DNA of 64,000 nt. Source: Clonostachys chloroleuca (lineage: Eukaryota > Ascomycota > Sordariomycetes > Hypocreales > Bionectriaceae). Each line of letters starts with the position of its first letter. The stretch's first letter is position 1. The stretch lies in contig JBANAY010000003.1 in NCBI GenBank assembly GCA_037952775.1, positions 15,438,001 to 15,502,000 on the forward strand, read 5' to 3'. The notes below the pieces were generated by a model that saw only the letters and a program-made list of their open reading frames with translations, was not told the origin of the DNA and made no database searches. Shown piece after piece: positions 32,923 to 43,227 of this stretch. Both the position numbers and the translations under genes were made by a program.

Positions 32923-33816
32923 CTATTCTTCCATACGGGAACTTCTTCCCGGTAAGTGGGCGCTTGGTGGTGGTAGAGGTCTGCTAAGGGGCCTGTTGGT
33001 AGGTCCGCGAGCAGGTAGAGACTGGTAACTGTTGTGCCGTCGGCCTGTCAATCGCCGAAAATACTGGTGCCAAGTAGCCGGAATAGCTGGCCTCCCATGA
33101 GAATCAGCGGGCCGCAAGACGATCGTCAAGCTCAGTATAAAGAATCCGCATGGTACGTATAGTAACCTATCTAACAATCGAGCAAGTGACAATCCAAGCA
33201 CAAGCAAAGATATCAGGCTGAAAACAATACCCGTTGTGAGTAAATAGTCAGCTAAGTGCTTGGTCGGACGCTCCGGGAGACCTTTGGATGCCTGCAGTAT
33301 TGCGATGAAAGCCAGGGTCTGCGAGGTGAAGGGCACGATGTACGCGAGTTCAAGGGGAGCTCGGGTTTGTAGGCATAGAGCGCACGTTGTAATGGCTAAA
33401 GCCTCGACGCTTTCCAGAATCACAGCCCATTTCCACCATTCCCTTTTGACGTACGGAACTGCAAAGGGGTAGGTGATTGCGATGATCTGACCACGTTCTC
33501 AGAAGAATACTAGAGGGAGTTGAAGATTGGGACTCACTTGAATGTTGGCAACTCCACACATAGATAGAGTTGCCAAAGTAAGGCGTATGGAGTTTCTCAG
33601 TACTTGCGGAAGGTTCGTTCTGCCGCTGTCATGCATGATGCAGAGGACCAGGGCGGTGATTTCCAGAAGTGTCCATCCTACCACCAGGAATCGAAACCAT
33701 CTTTGCTCTAGCCAACGGTCGCAGGACTTCAAGTAGACAAAGGTAGCAACAAAGGTAATAGAGAGGCCAGATGTCACATAGACATCGCCAAGTTGATATG
33801 TAGAAGTAATGTCCAT
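32923..33816 (-). CDS. multi-pass membrane protein, two exons
   Basis: Exons 33816-33538 and 33486-32923 with a 51-bp intron (donor GTGAGT, acceptor CAG), 280 aa. At least six hydrophobic stretches are visible: YVTSGLSITFVATFVYL, WFRFLVVGWTLLEITALVLC, LATLSMCGVANIQ, WWKWAVILESVEALAITTCA, LAYIVPFTSQTLAFIAIL, then LLTTGIVFSLISLLVLGLSL and LLYVPCGFFILSLTIVL. A Pro/Arg-rich cytoplasmic-type tail ends the protein. The order and spacing recall fungal seven-helix or RTA1-like proteins but no diagnostic motif is seen. A broken duplicate lies 1.5 kb downstream. Confidence 0.7.
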
Positions 33817-34614
33817 GGTAGTCTCAAGAGAGAACGCGTAGACTGGTCATGACTTATGCAGGTGTGAGGGGATTAGCCCATACTTATGCTTTGGTCAGAG
33901 CTGAGTTCGGAGAGAGGTTAGGAGACGAGCGTTCCGCAGGCTTCGTTAAACAAAGGGACCAACGCAGCTTTGTGTGGAACCACGATGAGGAGGGGACACC
34001 GGTTCTATTTATGCTTGCAAATGGGCTCGCACCAAGAATGACTCCACAACATCAAACAGCGCGTGATTAATGAGACAAGAGGGCTAACACGAAGACGGTT
34101 GTGTGCCTCCACTCCCTCATGGGTTGTCAGGGGTTGGGAGGATCATGACCGACGGCGGACGAAAGCTGCGTTGTCTAGGGACCTTCTACGCCCATATGAT
34201 CAAGTTAAATTGCACCTTGAATGCAGGAGCCTCGTGTGAAGATTTCCCAAATGATGCTATCGAGATGATCCTTAGGGGAATTACGGAGTAATGAATGTAG
34301 TATTGCTTAATCTTCATGACGGCAGACTAGATACGGTGAATACTAGCAGACTCGCTCTTAGTTATTCCTTAACCCTCTTATTCTAATCACGTTCACTCCC
34401 ACAGCCGTCTTTCAACGCCTCCTTCCCGGCCTGCTTTTCTTGAGGAGATCTTCCGCCCAATGAACGCCAAAAATAGAATATAGGAAGGAAAAGAAAAGAA
34501 GTGTGTCTAGTTCCCTTTGATGAAGTTAAGCCCGTACTTGGCTTCTTCGCTTGGTGGCAATGGCTCAGAAATAGTGCTCATATCAATTACTCCTCGCTGC
34601 TCTGGATTGTCTGC
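33817..34614. other. intergenic, partly duplicated
   Basis: 5' flank of the membrane-protein gene; about 70 bp near 33976-34040 recur at 31920-31990. No gene seen. Confidence 0.4.
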
Positions 34615-35220
34615 TTAGTTGTCGTTAGGTTCGAAGTCAATAACTGTAGGATTGCCAGACTCGCCTTGGCCCAAATCGATCCCAGCAGGGGTGCTTGGGG
34701 GAGTTTGGGGAGGCTGCTGCTGGTCTCTCTCTTCTCCTCCTGGGAGGTTTGTGGCATTGTTGTTCCTTTCAATTTCTCCTGGCTGCCCAGGGATGTCTTC
34801 CATAGAAGTGGTATTCTCCATCTCAAATGGATAATCGGAGTGTGCCAATCTACCCACGTCTATATGGCCTGAGGAATATTGAGGACGAGGAGAGGAATTG
34901 TCGGTGCCGTTGGTTTCCTTGTCATTGTTCTCCGTATCCTGAGATAGTTTTATAATTAGCTTGAGCCACCTAGGATGCATACAATCATACTTCGAACGAA
35001 TGAATTGTTGTTGCGCCGCCTCTAGACTCTCATCAGTCAAGAGTTGACTTACAGGAATTCTGTTGTCATCATGAGCTGGAGAGGATCCTGAAATGGGCCA
35101 TGGTGCTATGTCGGGCTGCCCTGGGATGTCTTCCGTAGACGTTGTTCTATCCATCTCAGCTTGTGGCGGCTGGGATGGCGGCTGGGGAGGAGGCTCTTCT
35201 CTATTGAGTCGCCCAGGCAT
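34615..35220 (-). CDS. low-complexity hypothetical protein, 201 aa
   Basis: ATG-started ORF, Pro/Gln/Glu-rich at both ends. It contains an internal duplication: TTSTEDIPGQP near residue 26 and TTSMEDIPGQP near residue 138. The middle (ESLEAAQQQFIRSKYDCMHPRWLKLIIKLSQD) is helical. No domain recognised. It may be an intrinsically disordered accessory protein; coding status is supported by length and codon use only. Confidence 0.45.
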   Translation of the reverse strand: MPGRLNREEPPPQPPSQPPQAEMDRTTSTEDIPGQPDIAPWPISGSSPAHDDNRIPVSQLLTDESLEAAQQQFIRSKYDCMHPRWLKLIIKLSQDTENNDKETNGTDNSSPRPQYSSGHIDVGRLAHSDYPFEMENTTSMEDIPGQPGEIERNNNATNLPGGEERDQQQPPQTPPSTPAGIDLGQGESGNPTVIDFEPNDN

Positions 35221-35700
35221 ATTGAGTAAGTATAATATTGAGTAAGTCTAGTATCGACGAGGTTTGAACAATGCCGAGGTCGCGTAGAATGGCTGTGACT
35301 ACTTCTGACTACCGCTGTTTAGTAACCAGCAACTTGAACACGGAAAGGTATTCGCAGAGGGAACAAGGGCATACACTTACGAATCTAAACTCAACAATCC
35401 AGTCCTTGTCATCAATGTTCTTTGATCAGGTCTGCGCGGCTCGTCGTAAGGTCACTTGGGTGTATCAAGATCGTTGTAGGACAGTCAGGATGGCTTGTAA
35501 GATCTGAGCTGAAACAGCACAATGGGAGAGGAATATGTCAATGTTCAATGGTGCAGACAACTTCCGAGGAAGATGGCCAATTGTGATCAATTTCCCTGAC
35601 CTGGGGACTTTTTGGGCAGTCAAAGGGGAATTGTTGCTCTTCTTATATGTCACGACCCGCTCGTCTAGTACTCAATCGTCCGAGGCAAATCTGCCCATGC
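35221..35700. other. intergenic, nothing recognised
   Basis: Short frames only. Confidence 0.3.
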
Positions 35701-36002
35701 ATAGGATGGCTGCAACCTCGTTTCTTCCAGTTTGAGCTGCATCTTGATATGGACAAGATCGAACGTGTTTCGTCAGGGGTAGTGGTTCCACGAACGAACT
35801 TCTTCTGACGTGGTCAGCGTTGCGCTAAGGCAACTCACGGCCGCGGCCACCCTTCACTCGATTGCATGCATGTTGGCTGTATCCCTGTCCTCGAAGTCAA
35901 GGTACGAGTAAGCTTCCTGCAGTGTGTTACCTCGGAAAGTATCACAAGTCTCCCACTCATGCCAAGCCATTATTCGGCCCCGAATATCCCATCTCAAGTT
36001 AG
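35701..36002 (+). repeat. duplicated segment, order A-B-C
   Basis: Three blocks that recur 0.4-0.7 kb downstream: A (35701-35800, begins AGGATGGCTGCAACCTCG), B (35806-35878, TCTGACGTGGTCAG to GCATGCATGTTGG) and C (35872-36002, TCGAAGTCAAGGTACGAGTA to CCCCGAATATC). Confidence 0.8.
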
Positions 36003-36288
36003 TGATATAAACCTCGACTGGGAAAGAGGTTCATTCTTTTACCCGCTGACCTGGCAGACAAGTAAAGAAGGAGTCGCGGGATCCGCTCCTGGTTGAATCT
36101 CTTCGCAACGATATTTTAATGGGGTTCAAAGATGTATCCCATCCATTTCGTGCTGCGTTGACCTGCAGCAATTAGTCAAGGACCAACCGGCCACCCCAAT
36201 TCCTTCAGGGGTAGGATGATGAAGGGGCAATTAGGAAGCCGTCGCCAACAATACCGGGAATCGTGCAGCCAAGGTTGATGCCAGGAAT

Positions 36289-36650
36289 TTCTGACGTGGT
36301 CAGTGTTGCGCTAAGGTAACTCGCGGCCGCGGCCACCTTCACTCGATTGCATGCATGTTGGTTGTTCCATAAGACACTCCTGCCCATTCATGGGATGGCT
36401 GCAACCTCGTTTCTTCCAGCTTGATCTGCATCTTGATATAAACTAGACCGAACGTGTCTCGTTAGGGGTAGTGGTTCCACGAGCGAACTTCTGATTGCAT
36501 GCATGCATGTTGGCAGTATCCTTGTTCTCGAAGTTAAGGTACGAGTAAGCTTCCCGAGATGTGTTACTACGGAAGGTACAACTCTCCCACTTAGGGCAAG
36601 GCATTAATTGACTATATCGGCCAATTTGGCCCCGAATATCTCATCCTAAG
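36289..36650 (+). repeat. second copy of the segment, order B-A-C
   Basis: B at 36289-36361, A at 36398-36491, C at about 36510-36650, each with scattered substitutions relative to the first copy. The change of order shows a rearrangement after or during duplication. No coding capacity. Confidence 0.8.
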
Positions 36651-37165
36651 TCTAGCTAAGCCGCATATATGGCCGTTCGGTTGTTTCTAATGTGTTCCAT
36701 CCGAGGTCTAACATACAAGAGCCAAACGAGATCTGAAGGTGTACCGTGTAAATCTGATCTCACTTAATAATACCTGTGGATGACCGCATAAATGACAATA
36801 CTGATGTGTTCGTGTAGGCCTAGCCGCAGGCCCAGCCGCAGCCCCCGGACACATGTACTTGAATGCATACATATTGCCGCAAGGCTACCGCAACTACGAA
36901 GAGGATTCCGATTTTCATAGGTTAATATTCTACCACTACTAAAAATTAAGTGGTCACCACCAGAGAACTATTCGAAAAACTATTGCTTGAACTTATCCTC
37001 CCAAGGCGAACGGGCTTCATTGTAAGATGACGAGATTATCAAACAGTAAAATGAAGTTATCCCATAGTTTAGTTTCTTTGGTGCATATGATATTATGCTA
37101 GTTACGGGGCGAGTGGGGCAATGCATATACAAAACTAATCGGAGGATTGGTATGACAAGAATATG
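36651..37165. other. no gene recognised
   Basis: Nothing apart from AT-rich sequence. Confidence 0.3.
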
Positions 37166-37310
37166 TACCACTTCCCCACTTCCCCACTTCCTCTTCCTCT
37201 TCCTCTTCCCTTTCCTCTTCCACTTCCCTTTCCTCTTCCACTTCCCTTTCCTCTTCCACTTCCCTTTCCTCTTCCACTTCCCTTTCCTCTTTCTTCTTCC
37301 ATTATTCTTC
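37166..37310 (+). repeat. pyrimidine tract with 18-bp units
   Basis: Nearly pure C/T. Four or more copies of an 18-bp unit TCCCTTTCCTCTTCCACT follow shorter CCTCTT repeats. Confidence 0.9.
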
Positions 37311-37895
37311 CCCCGCGCTACTCCATTCCCTTTCCTCTTCCATTCACTCCCCCACGGCGCTACACTTCTCCCACGCACCTACACCTTCGCACATTGATAG
37401 TGCTCTACGTCATCCGAGGTTACCCCTCCTTCAACCCTGTTGTCACAAATACGAGATTCCGCAAGAGCAAGAACTGGGCCGCGACGCAACATCTTGACAC
37501 TTTTTTCCAGTTGACAAGGAATGAAAAAGCGCCGATACAAACGGCGCTCAGACAGCAAACTCGTTGAGAAATGCAACAAATTGGTACTACCCCAATGCCT
37601 TCATTTTGTCAGCTGAAGCTAATCGTTGTCTAGACCGGCTTAGAGTGCGCTCCGCCTGAATGGGAAGACCACGCGGATTTGTCTAAGAGCATTCCTGATG
37701 AGGGTGTTGTAGCCCTGATTGTGGATGTGGATCGATCGGAGGGCTCAGTACAATTTTTCACAGTGTCGGACGACGAATATGTAGATATGGTCGGTCAAGA
37801 CGGGAAGGGTCAGGTCATTGTGTCTTGGAGGGAAGGGTTGCAATATGTGTGTTTTGGAGCATGTCGTGTTGGCAAAGTTCGTCAATTATCATCTT

Positions 37896-38833
37896 CTACC
37901 ACTGAAGAGGTTCTCTCTTAGTTAAAAATTGCATAGCACGCTTTCGGCTACATTGAATGGTGATAAACGGGAGACTCTCGGCGTAATGCGGCATTGTCAA
38001 GCGATAGTCAACGGTATCCTTTTGCTCAAAAAGAACACGGATAACATCCATAGCTTTCAACTTATAGGCATCATATTTCACCTCCTGTCCCATCATCTTC
38101 TCGCTAGCCACCTGAACCAAGCGGTTGTCGAGGGGGGTTTCCACAGCTCCATCATTTTCTATATACTTAGCCCGGTGGATAATATCGCCGTCGTTGCCGC
38201 CGTTGTCGCCACTGTTGTCGCTGTCGCTGTCGCTGTCGCCGTCGCTGTCACTGTCGCCGTCGCTAATATTTCGGTGATCATCGATCGTGCCGCCAACGCC
38301 AAAATAAATTGGATCAATCGGCAGTTCTGCGCGGATGCGTTTTGCAGGTCTGTCATCAGAAGATGCTTTTCGCCTCGCTTGTTTCGACTCTTTCGTAGTA
38401 GGTTAGCTGGAGTTCAAGAGGGAGGAAGAGTGATTATACCTAGCTTTGAAAGTACCGTTGCGCATGATGAGCTAAAGAGGCTCTTGAGAAGGTCATGCCT
38501 TGTGGTTTCAACAGAAGACATCCATTCTTTCAAGCATTGGACGACTTGGGTTTGGTTACTATTCATTCGTGCTAATTGAGTAATCGGAAAGGCGATGCAG
38601 CACAGGAGGAAAATAACAGGTCCACACTCCACATAAATAATAGACAAGAGAGACTGGCTATTATTCCGCCTACTTTGAGCTGCAATACTAAGTTCTCGTC
38701 GCTGCTGGGTCGTCTGAAGAAAGAGGTCTTCGATCTTGGATATCTTGGAACGATGATCTTGTGTCGGCTCCTGCTCTGATAAGAGCCATTCCCGTGACAG
38801 TTCTAATTTGCTGATAATACTAGTCTGGTCCAT
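37896..38833 (-). CDS. hypothetical coiled-coil / acidic protein, three exons
   Basis: Model: exons 38833-38674, 38571-38440 and 38389-37896, introns of 102 and 50 bp (donors GTAGGC and GTATAA, the second with a CTAAC branch site and AAG acceptor), 261 aa. Frame is kept across both junctions (AAQ-T-RMNSNQ and LSKL-E-SKQARRK). The N-terminal 90 residues are helical (SIISKLELSREWLLSEQE, LKEWMSSVETTRHDLLKSL). A basic patch RPAKRIRAEL could be a nuclear signal, followed by a Ser/Asp/Gly run encoded by a GAC/AGC microsatellite (38195-38265). The C-terminal 80 residues look folded. Family not recognised. The first intron could be retained without a stop, so the model is provisional. Confidence 0.5.
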
Positions 38834-38879
38834 AATAAGTGAGTGGCTTAGTAAAGCAAGAGCAAGAATATTAGAAGTG

Positions 38880-39062
38880 GGAGCAGAATTAGAAGAGGAA
38901 GAGGAAGAGGAAGAGGAAGAGGAAGGGAAAGAATAAGGGAGAGTAGCAGAGGCAGAGGAAGAGAGGTAAGAGGAAGAGGAAGAGGAAGAGGAAGAGGAAG
39001 AGGAAGAGGAAGAGGGAGGGGAAGAGGAAGAGGGAGGGGAAGGGGAAGGGGAAGGGGAAGGG
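38880..39062 (+). repeat. purine tract, GGAAGA-type
   Basis: (GGAAGA)n and (GGGGAA)n runs, all purine on this strand. It is the strand mirror of the pyrimidine tract at 37166-37310. Confidence 0.9.
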
Positions 39063-39520
39063 GTGGGTTTATCGCCCCTGTCAAAACAGCGGCCCACTAA
39101 TTTGGCCCAGCGAATGAGGCCGTTGGTTGCGCACTAGAGAAGAGACAATACCCTGCGAATGAGGGAGTTATTACGCAGCCGAATGGGGAAAGGTAACCAC
39201 ACTCCAAAATTCAGCTTGGAGGATGTTGTAGTCCATATTCCTCCCTCATCAATTGTCTACCTGGTCATCCCGTACCGTGTGACCCGGGGTTCACAATACC
39301 ACGCTCACTGAGAAACTTCCATAATCCCTAATATAAAAAGGACGCCTGAATTTTAAGACTCAGAATATTTGAGATGAATCAGTAACACTCAATCACCACT
39401 TTACAATACTATTAATTAGTACCAAAAACATATTCATATCCTCAAGTTGATATCGGTAGGCGATCGTTTTGTTTATATGCTGCTAGAGTTTTACAACTGA
39501 CTCGGCGTTCTAGCCTCACC
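39063..39520. other. intergenic, nothing recognised
   Basis: Upstream flank of the small cysteine protein gene. Confidence 0.3.
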
Positions 39521-39772
39521 ATGTGCCAGGAGTTGATCCCTCAGCGAGTGCACCGTTGTGGAGATGTTGTTGACGAACTGCCGATTGTGACGCCATGGGA
39601 AAATTGCGGTGGTTGTGGGGAGATTAAGCACACAGGATACTTAGGTCAGACTACACTGAGGGATCCCTGCGATGACTGCAAGGACAATGGTGCATGGGTT
39701 GAATACGACGGGGAATGGATGGAGAAGGCTGCCGCGGAGGCTGCTGCCGCGGCTGCTGCCGCTAATGCTTAA
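39521..39772 (+). CDS. small cysteine-rich protein, 83 aa
   Basis: ATG in good context (CTCACCATGTG). Two CxxC pairs, CGGCGE and CDDCKD, about 22 residues apart suggest a small zinc ribbon, and the C-terminus is a poly-Ala run with two Glu. No signal peptide. It ends about 200 bp before the accessory kinase on the same strand. Function unknown. Confidence 0.5.
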   Translation: MCQELIPQRVHRCGDVVDELPIVTPWENCGGCGEIKHTGYLGQTTLRDPCDDCKDNGAWVEYDGEWMEKAAAEAAAAAAAANA

Positions 39773-39968
39773 TAAGCCCTTTTGCTCGTGTCCACGAGCC
39801 GAAGCTTTTCCGAGCTTCTGTATGATGTTGACGGCCCTAAGATTATATAAGTTCTTCTGCTGTCCACTCTCCCTAAGCATATGGTCTGCAACAATCTTTT
39901 TTTACTCTAAGCTCCTCTTGGAGTGTTCCACGACAACATTGGCATGTTTTGGCCGTTCCAGGTTCAAA

Positions 39969-40892
39969 ATGTTTCAGGAGCTGCCTCCGTGCATAACTAA
40001 GCTCAGACTCATATCTAGGGGCGCAACTGGGTGGGTTTACCAAGTCGATGAGGAGATAGCCCTAAAATATACAAGGAAGGACCGCCTGAAGCAATTTCAG
40101 AACGAGAACAACAACTATAGCCTCTTCGAGCGTCATGGGTTTCCTCCATACTTGACCCAGAGCTTTCTCCGGCTTCCAGGTATCAACTTCTTACAGCTTA
40201 TGCCTAGTGGCTCCTTGGATAAGCGTATCTACAGCAATCAACGACGTGACTACAAAAATATGAAGTGTCTCGAGGTACTACGATTGGAGCCGACACAGAA
40301 GATTGAACAATGGGCTATGGAGTTATCTAGGGCTATTGCTTGGCTAGAGTCTTTGGGCTTGGTCCACGGAGACTTGAAGCCCGCCAATATTCTACTCGAT
40401 CCTAAAGATCACCTAAAGTTAGTTGATTTTGACTCCATTGCTGAAATTGGATCCAAGCACCTCGGTAATTCGCCACCTTGGTCACGACAACTTGGCCCCG
40501 AAGCTGGCCGACACCAGGGAACATACGGGCTATATGGAGCAACGAGTGAGCAATTTACTTTTGGTTCGATCTTATATACTCTTACCCGCGGCTTCGAGCC
40601 CTACGAGGATAAACGGAAAGCCGCCGTTGCACTTTTAAGAAGGATGGAATTCCCAGAATTATCTGGTACGCAGTTAGACAGAGTTATCAATCGTTGCTGG
40701 AGAGGAGAGTATAAGTCGCTCGTGGACCTAGAAAAGGAGATGGCCAGTTTGGAAGGTGCCACTGCGGCACCACTAGCAACGCTGTTGGATGATGAGTATA
40801 TGGCAAAGATGCGACAGAGGTGTGCTGAACTCCTTGACAGTGAGCTGGCCGGCATAGGCTTTGAGGGGTCGGAGGAGAAGCTAGAGACCTAG
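39969..40892 (+). CDS. accessory protein kinase-like protein
   Basis: 307 aa from the ATG at 39969 (MFQELPPC); the frame is open further upstream but that part is not kinase-like. Motifs in order: glycine loop SRGATGWVYQV, lysine in IALKYTRK, a Glu in FQNENNNYSLF, catalytic loop LVHGDLKPANILL (about residue 130) with HGD instead of HRD, metal-binding LVDFDSIAEIG with DFD instead of DFG, and FTFGSILYTLTRGFEPYED. This type of short kinase is common in accessory regions of ascomycetes, often close to HET and NLR genes. The key Lys, Asp and Asp residues are present, so activity is possible. Confidence 0.75.
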   Translation: MFQELPPCITKLRLISRGATGWVYQVDEEIALKYTRKDRLKQFQNENNNYSLFERHGFPPYLTQSFLRLPGINFLQLMPSGSLDKRIYSNQRRDYKNMKCLEVLRLEPTQKIEQWAMELSRAIAWLESLGLVHGDLKPANILLDPKDHLKLVDFDSIAEIGSKHLGNSPPWSRQLGPEAGRHQGTYGLYGATSEQFTFGSILYTLTRGFEPYEDKRKAAVALLRRMEFPELSGTQLDRVINRCWRGEYKSLVDLEKEMASLEGATAAPLATLLDDEYMAKMRQRCAELLDSELAGIGFEGSEEKLET

Positions 40893-42199
40893 TACAAGGA
40901 AGGCGGCTCTAAACTTCCGTGTCCCACCATGGCTACAGATATCGGAAGTAAAACAGAAGTGTGCTGTCCCGGATCCTCGCGAAGGCACCGATGATCGGGG
41001 TTTATCTCCTTCGGCTCGACGCCGACTCGCTTCATAGGCGCTTGTGGAGTCTCCACTAAGTTGTTTTGTGATGTCAAGCAGAGCGTTCCAGTCCGTATGG
41101 CTGTATGTATTATTGAATTGTTCATCGTTAAGGGGGGATCGTCTATTATAAGGAAAAAAACAACAAAGGGTCCTACTAAACGGGGTGCCATCATCAAGGG
41201 AGGCCACACGCTGGGTCAATTGTCGGCTAGGTCATGTTCGGTATCCTCGGTGTAGCAAGCCTAGAGCCCCTAACGTACGTGACGCTACTGCAAGCCATGG
41301 CGTTTGCTAGTTCGCTAGATGAGGCTTACCAGTCACTGGATCTGGTGACCTTGGCAGCCCTGGCGAGGCGTGAAGGGAGTCCGCTTGGACCTCGGGCAGA
41401 AGCAGCGTCGGGGCTTAGAACGGCTAGATTGCCCGGCGAACCGTGCGTAGAGGGGAAGGAGGGCGCGGAAGGAAGAACCTTTCGGAACTGACGTTCCTTC
41501 AGGCATGTGTGGCTTTCTTGGATGTGTGGCCCTGAGTGCGACTTTAGCTAGGGAGGGTTGACGTGACTCTGTTCCGAAGTAATCCCGGACGCTGCCGGCT
41601 GGATGGACGACTTTGGTGGCCCCAAACACGGCTCTCTGCATATCTCACGCTACACAACACGCGGGAGACTGGCCCGCATGTGGCGTATTGAGCCCAGTCA
41701 AAAGTGATTGAGAACCATCCCATTGGAAACGGCCTTGATTCCTCCGCTCTTTATTCAAATTGACCTGCGAGGGTAAGGGAATCTCATGCGCACGCCCTCG
41801 CATTGCGTTAGATCAGCTTAATCAAGAAGATGGGCATTGCCAGCCTCCTCTGATTGCGAGATGGTTCCCTGATCAATTTGCAGATTATCGCAATCTCATG
41901 CTTCTTCTTCTTCCCTCCCTACAAACTCTTCAGATTACTAGCCTACTCCGCTCGTGATCAGGTCATGATACGCTGCGAAGCGACATCCACATACTCATTT
42001 CTGCTGTCGCCTTCGGTGACTTCGACTTCGATCGCAGATGCCCACGGAGCTCCCCGTAAGGGTGGCGATTATGCGTTGCTACGGCGAATGCACTGGAGGC
42101 CGTTTCCTCTGCTGCTTGATTCTGCCCTATTCAAGCTGTTTGCGGATGCTCGAATATAGACGGCATTGCAATATATACAAGCTCAACCCAAACCAATCG
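40893..42199. other. intergenic with repeat copy F
   Basis: Apart from the short repeat copy at 41448-41513 no feature is supported; several open frames of 60-110 codons have no family resemblance. Confidence 0.3.
41448..41513 (+). repeat. dispersed hairpin repeat, copy F (partial)
   Basis: Only the core: GGAGGGCGCGGAAGGAAGAA, CCTTTCGGAACTGACGTTCC, TTCAGGC. Closest to copies A and C. Confidence 0.55.
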
Positions 42200-42227
42200 T
42201 GCCAAGTTGAAACGAGAAGGCTAGGAT

Positions 42228-42876
42228 GATTCGATCTCGACTTCATCGAGATCTGCAAGGGACAGCACCCGGGCCACTAGGTTCCACCGGGACGTCTTCT
42301 TAGAGATCGCTGATGGAATCCGGTTCGGGTTTGCTTTGAAGTGTTTTAGATCAATCGAATCTTCTTAACGAGGGATAGGCTCGGTGATTCCGAGCTCGGG
42401 CGCCATGGTGACGACGGTTCGCTCGTAGTTTCGATCAATATCAAGGATGACATCGCGGCCGGTGCTGCTACGTCGGGCGGGCGTCGTAGTCTTCAACGGC
42501 GAAGCTGTAACGAGGACAGACTCCGGAATTAGCAAGCCTTGACTTGGTGCGCAATTCTGCGGTGAGGAGAGGTGGATCCCCGCAAGAGCCGACGGCGGGA
42601 ACATGATGGCGCCTAGGAAGGCTTATAATGAAATGCGATCTTGTAAGGTATAATCATCGATACGATAGAGACCCAGAACGTTCTCCAAAACGAGGAATTG
42701 CACCACTTGAGGAAGCTGATGATGGACGGAAGGCGTCGTGAACGAGCGGCCCCGTCGGTGTGCAGCATTTCTCCGATATGTCGTCGCACTGCGGATGTCG
42801 TGAGGTGAATCTTCGACAGGCCGTGCCAGGATTGCGGAGGAGGGGTAGAGGAATGACAAAGTTTCCGTCTCTTCAA
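42228..42876 (-). pseudogene. weak coding signal, possible decayed gene
   Basis: On the minus strand a protein-like C-terminus is seen (HFKANPNRIPSAISKKTSRW, then LVARVLSLADLDEVEIESS and a stop near 42228). Higher-coordinate frames (42604-42365 and 42859-42623) could be earlier exons, but no convincing splice links were found. Not recognised. Confidence 0.25.
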
Positions 42877-43227
42877 TTAACCGCAGGCATTGTCGCTATT
42901 GTCTTGATGGGGCTCTGGCCCAAGAGGCGTGTACGGGACAGGAGATTCTTAGCAATGGTGTTAAGGTGACGGACGTGTGCATCGGGGATCAGTGAGCAGT
43001 GCTTACTAAGAGTATGGAAAATAGCTTTTCCTTTCCGAGTCAGCTATGCTTGATGGGAATGCTCAGCGTATATGACCCACCAATCTGTGTCGCCCATTCG
43101 CAGCTTTGTTTTTCCGACTCGTCATCAGGGTTTCTCCGAGTGCCCATCCAGTTGATCTCAAATACCTACGCGACACACAGTCTCGACCACTTCCGGCGCA
43201 AATGCGACAATAATGAGAGCAGTCGCC

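Noticed and set aside
37929..38579. 216-codon plus-strand ORF rich in Val-Ala
   Set aside because: Its centre is the translated GTCGCT microsatellite, and the opposite strand has a better spliced model with an acidic Ser/Asp tract and nuclear-type basic patch.
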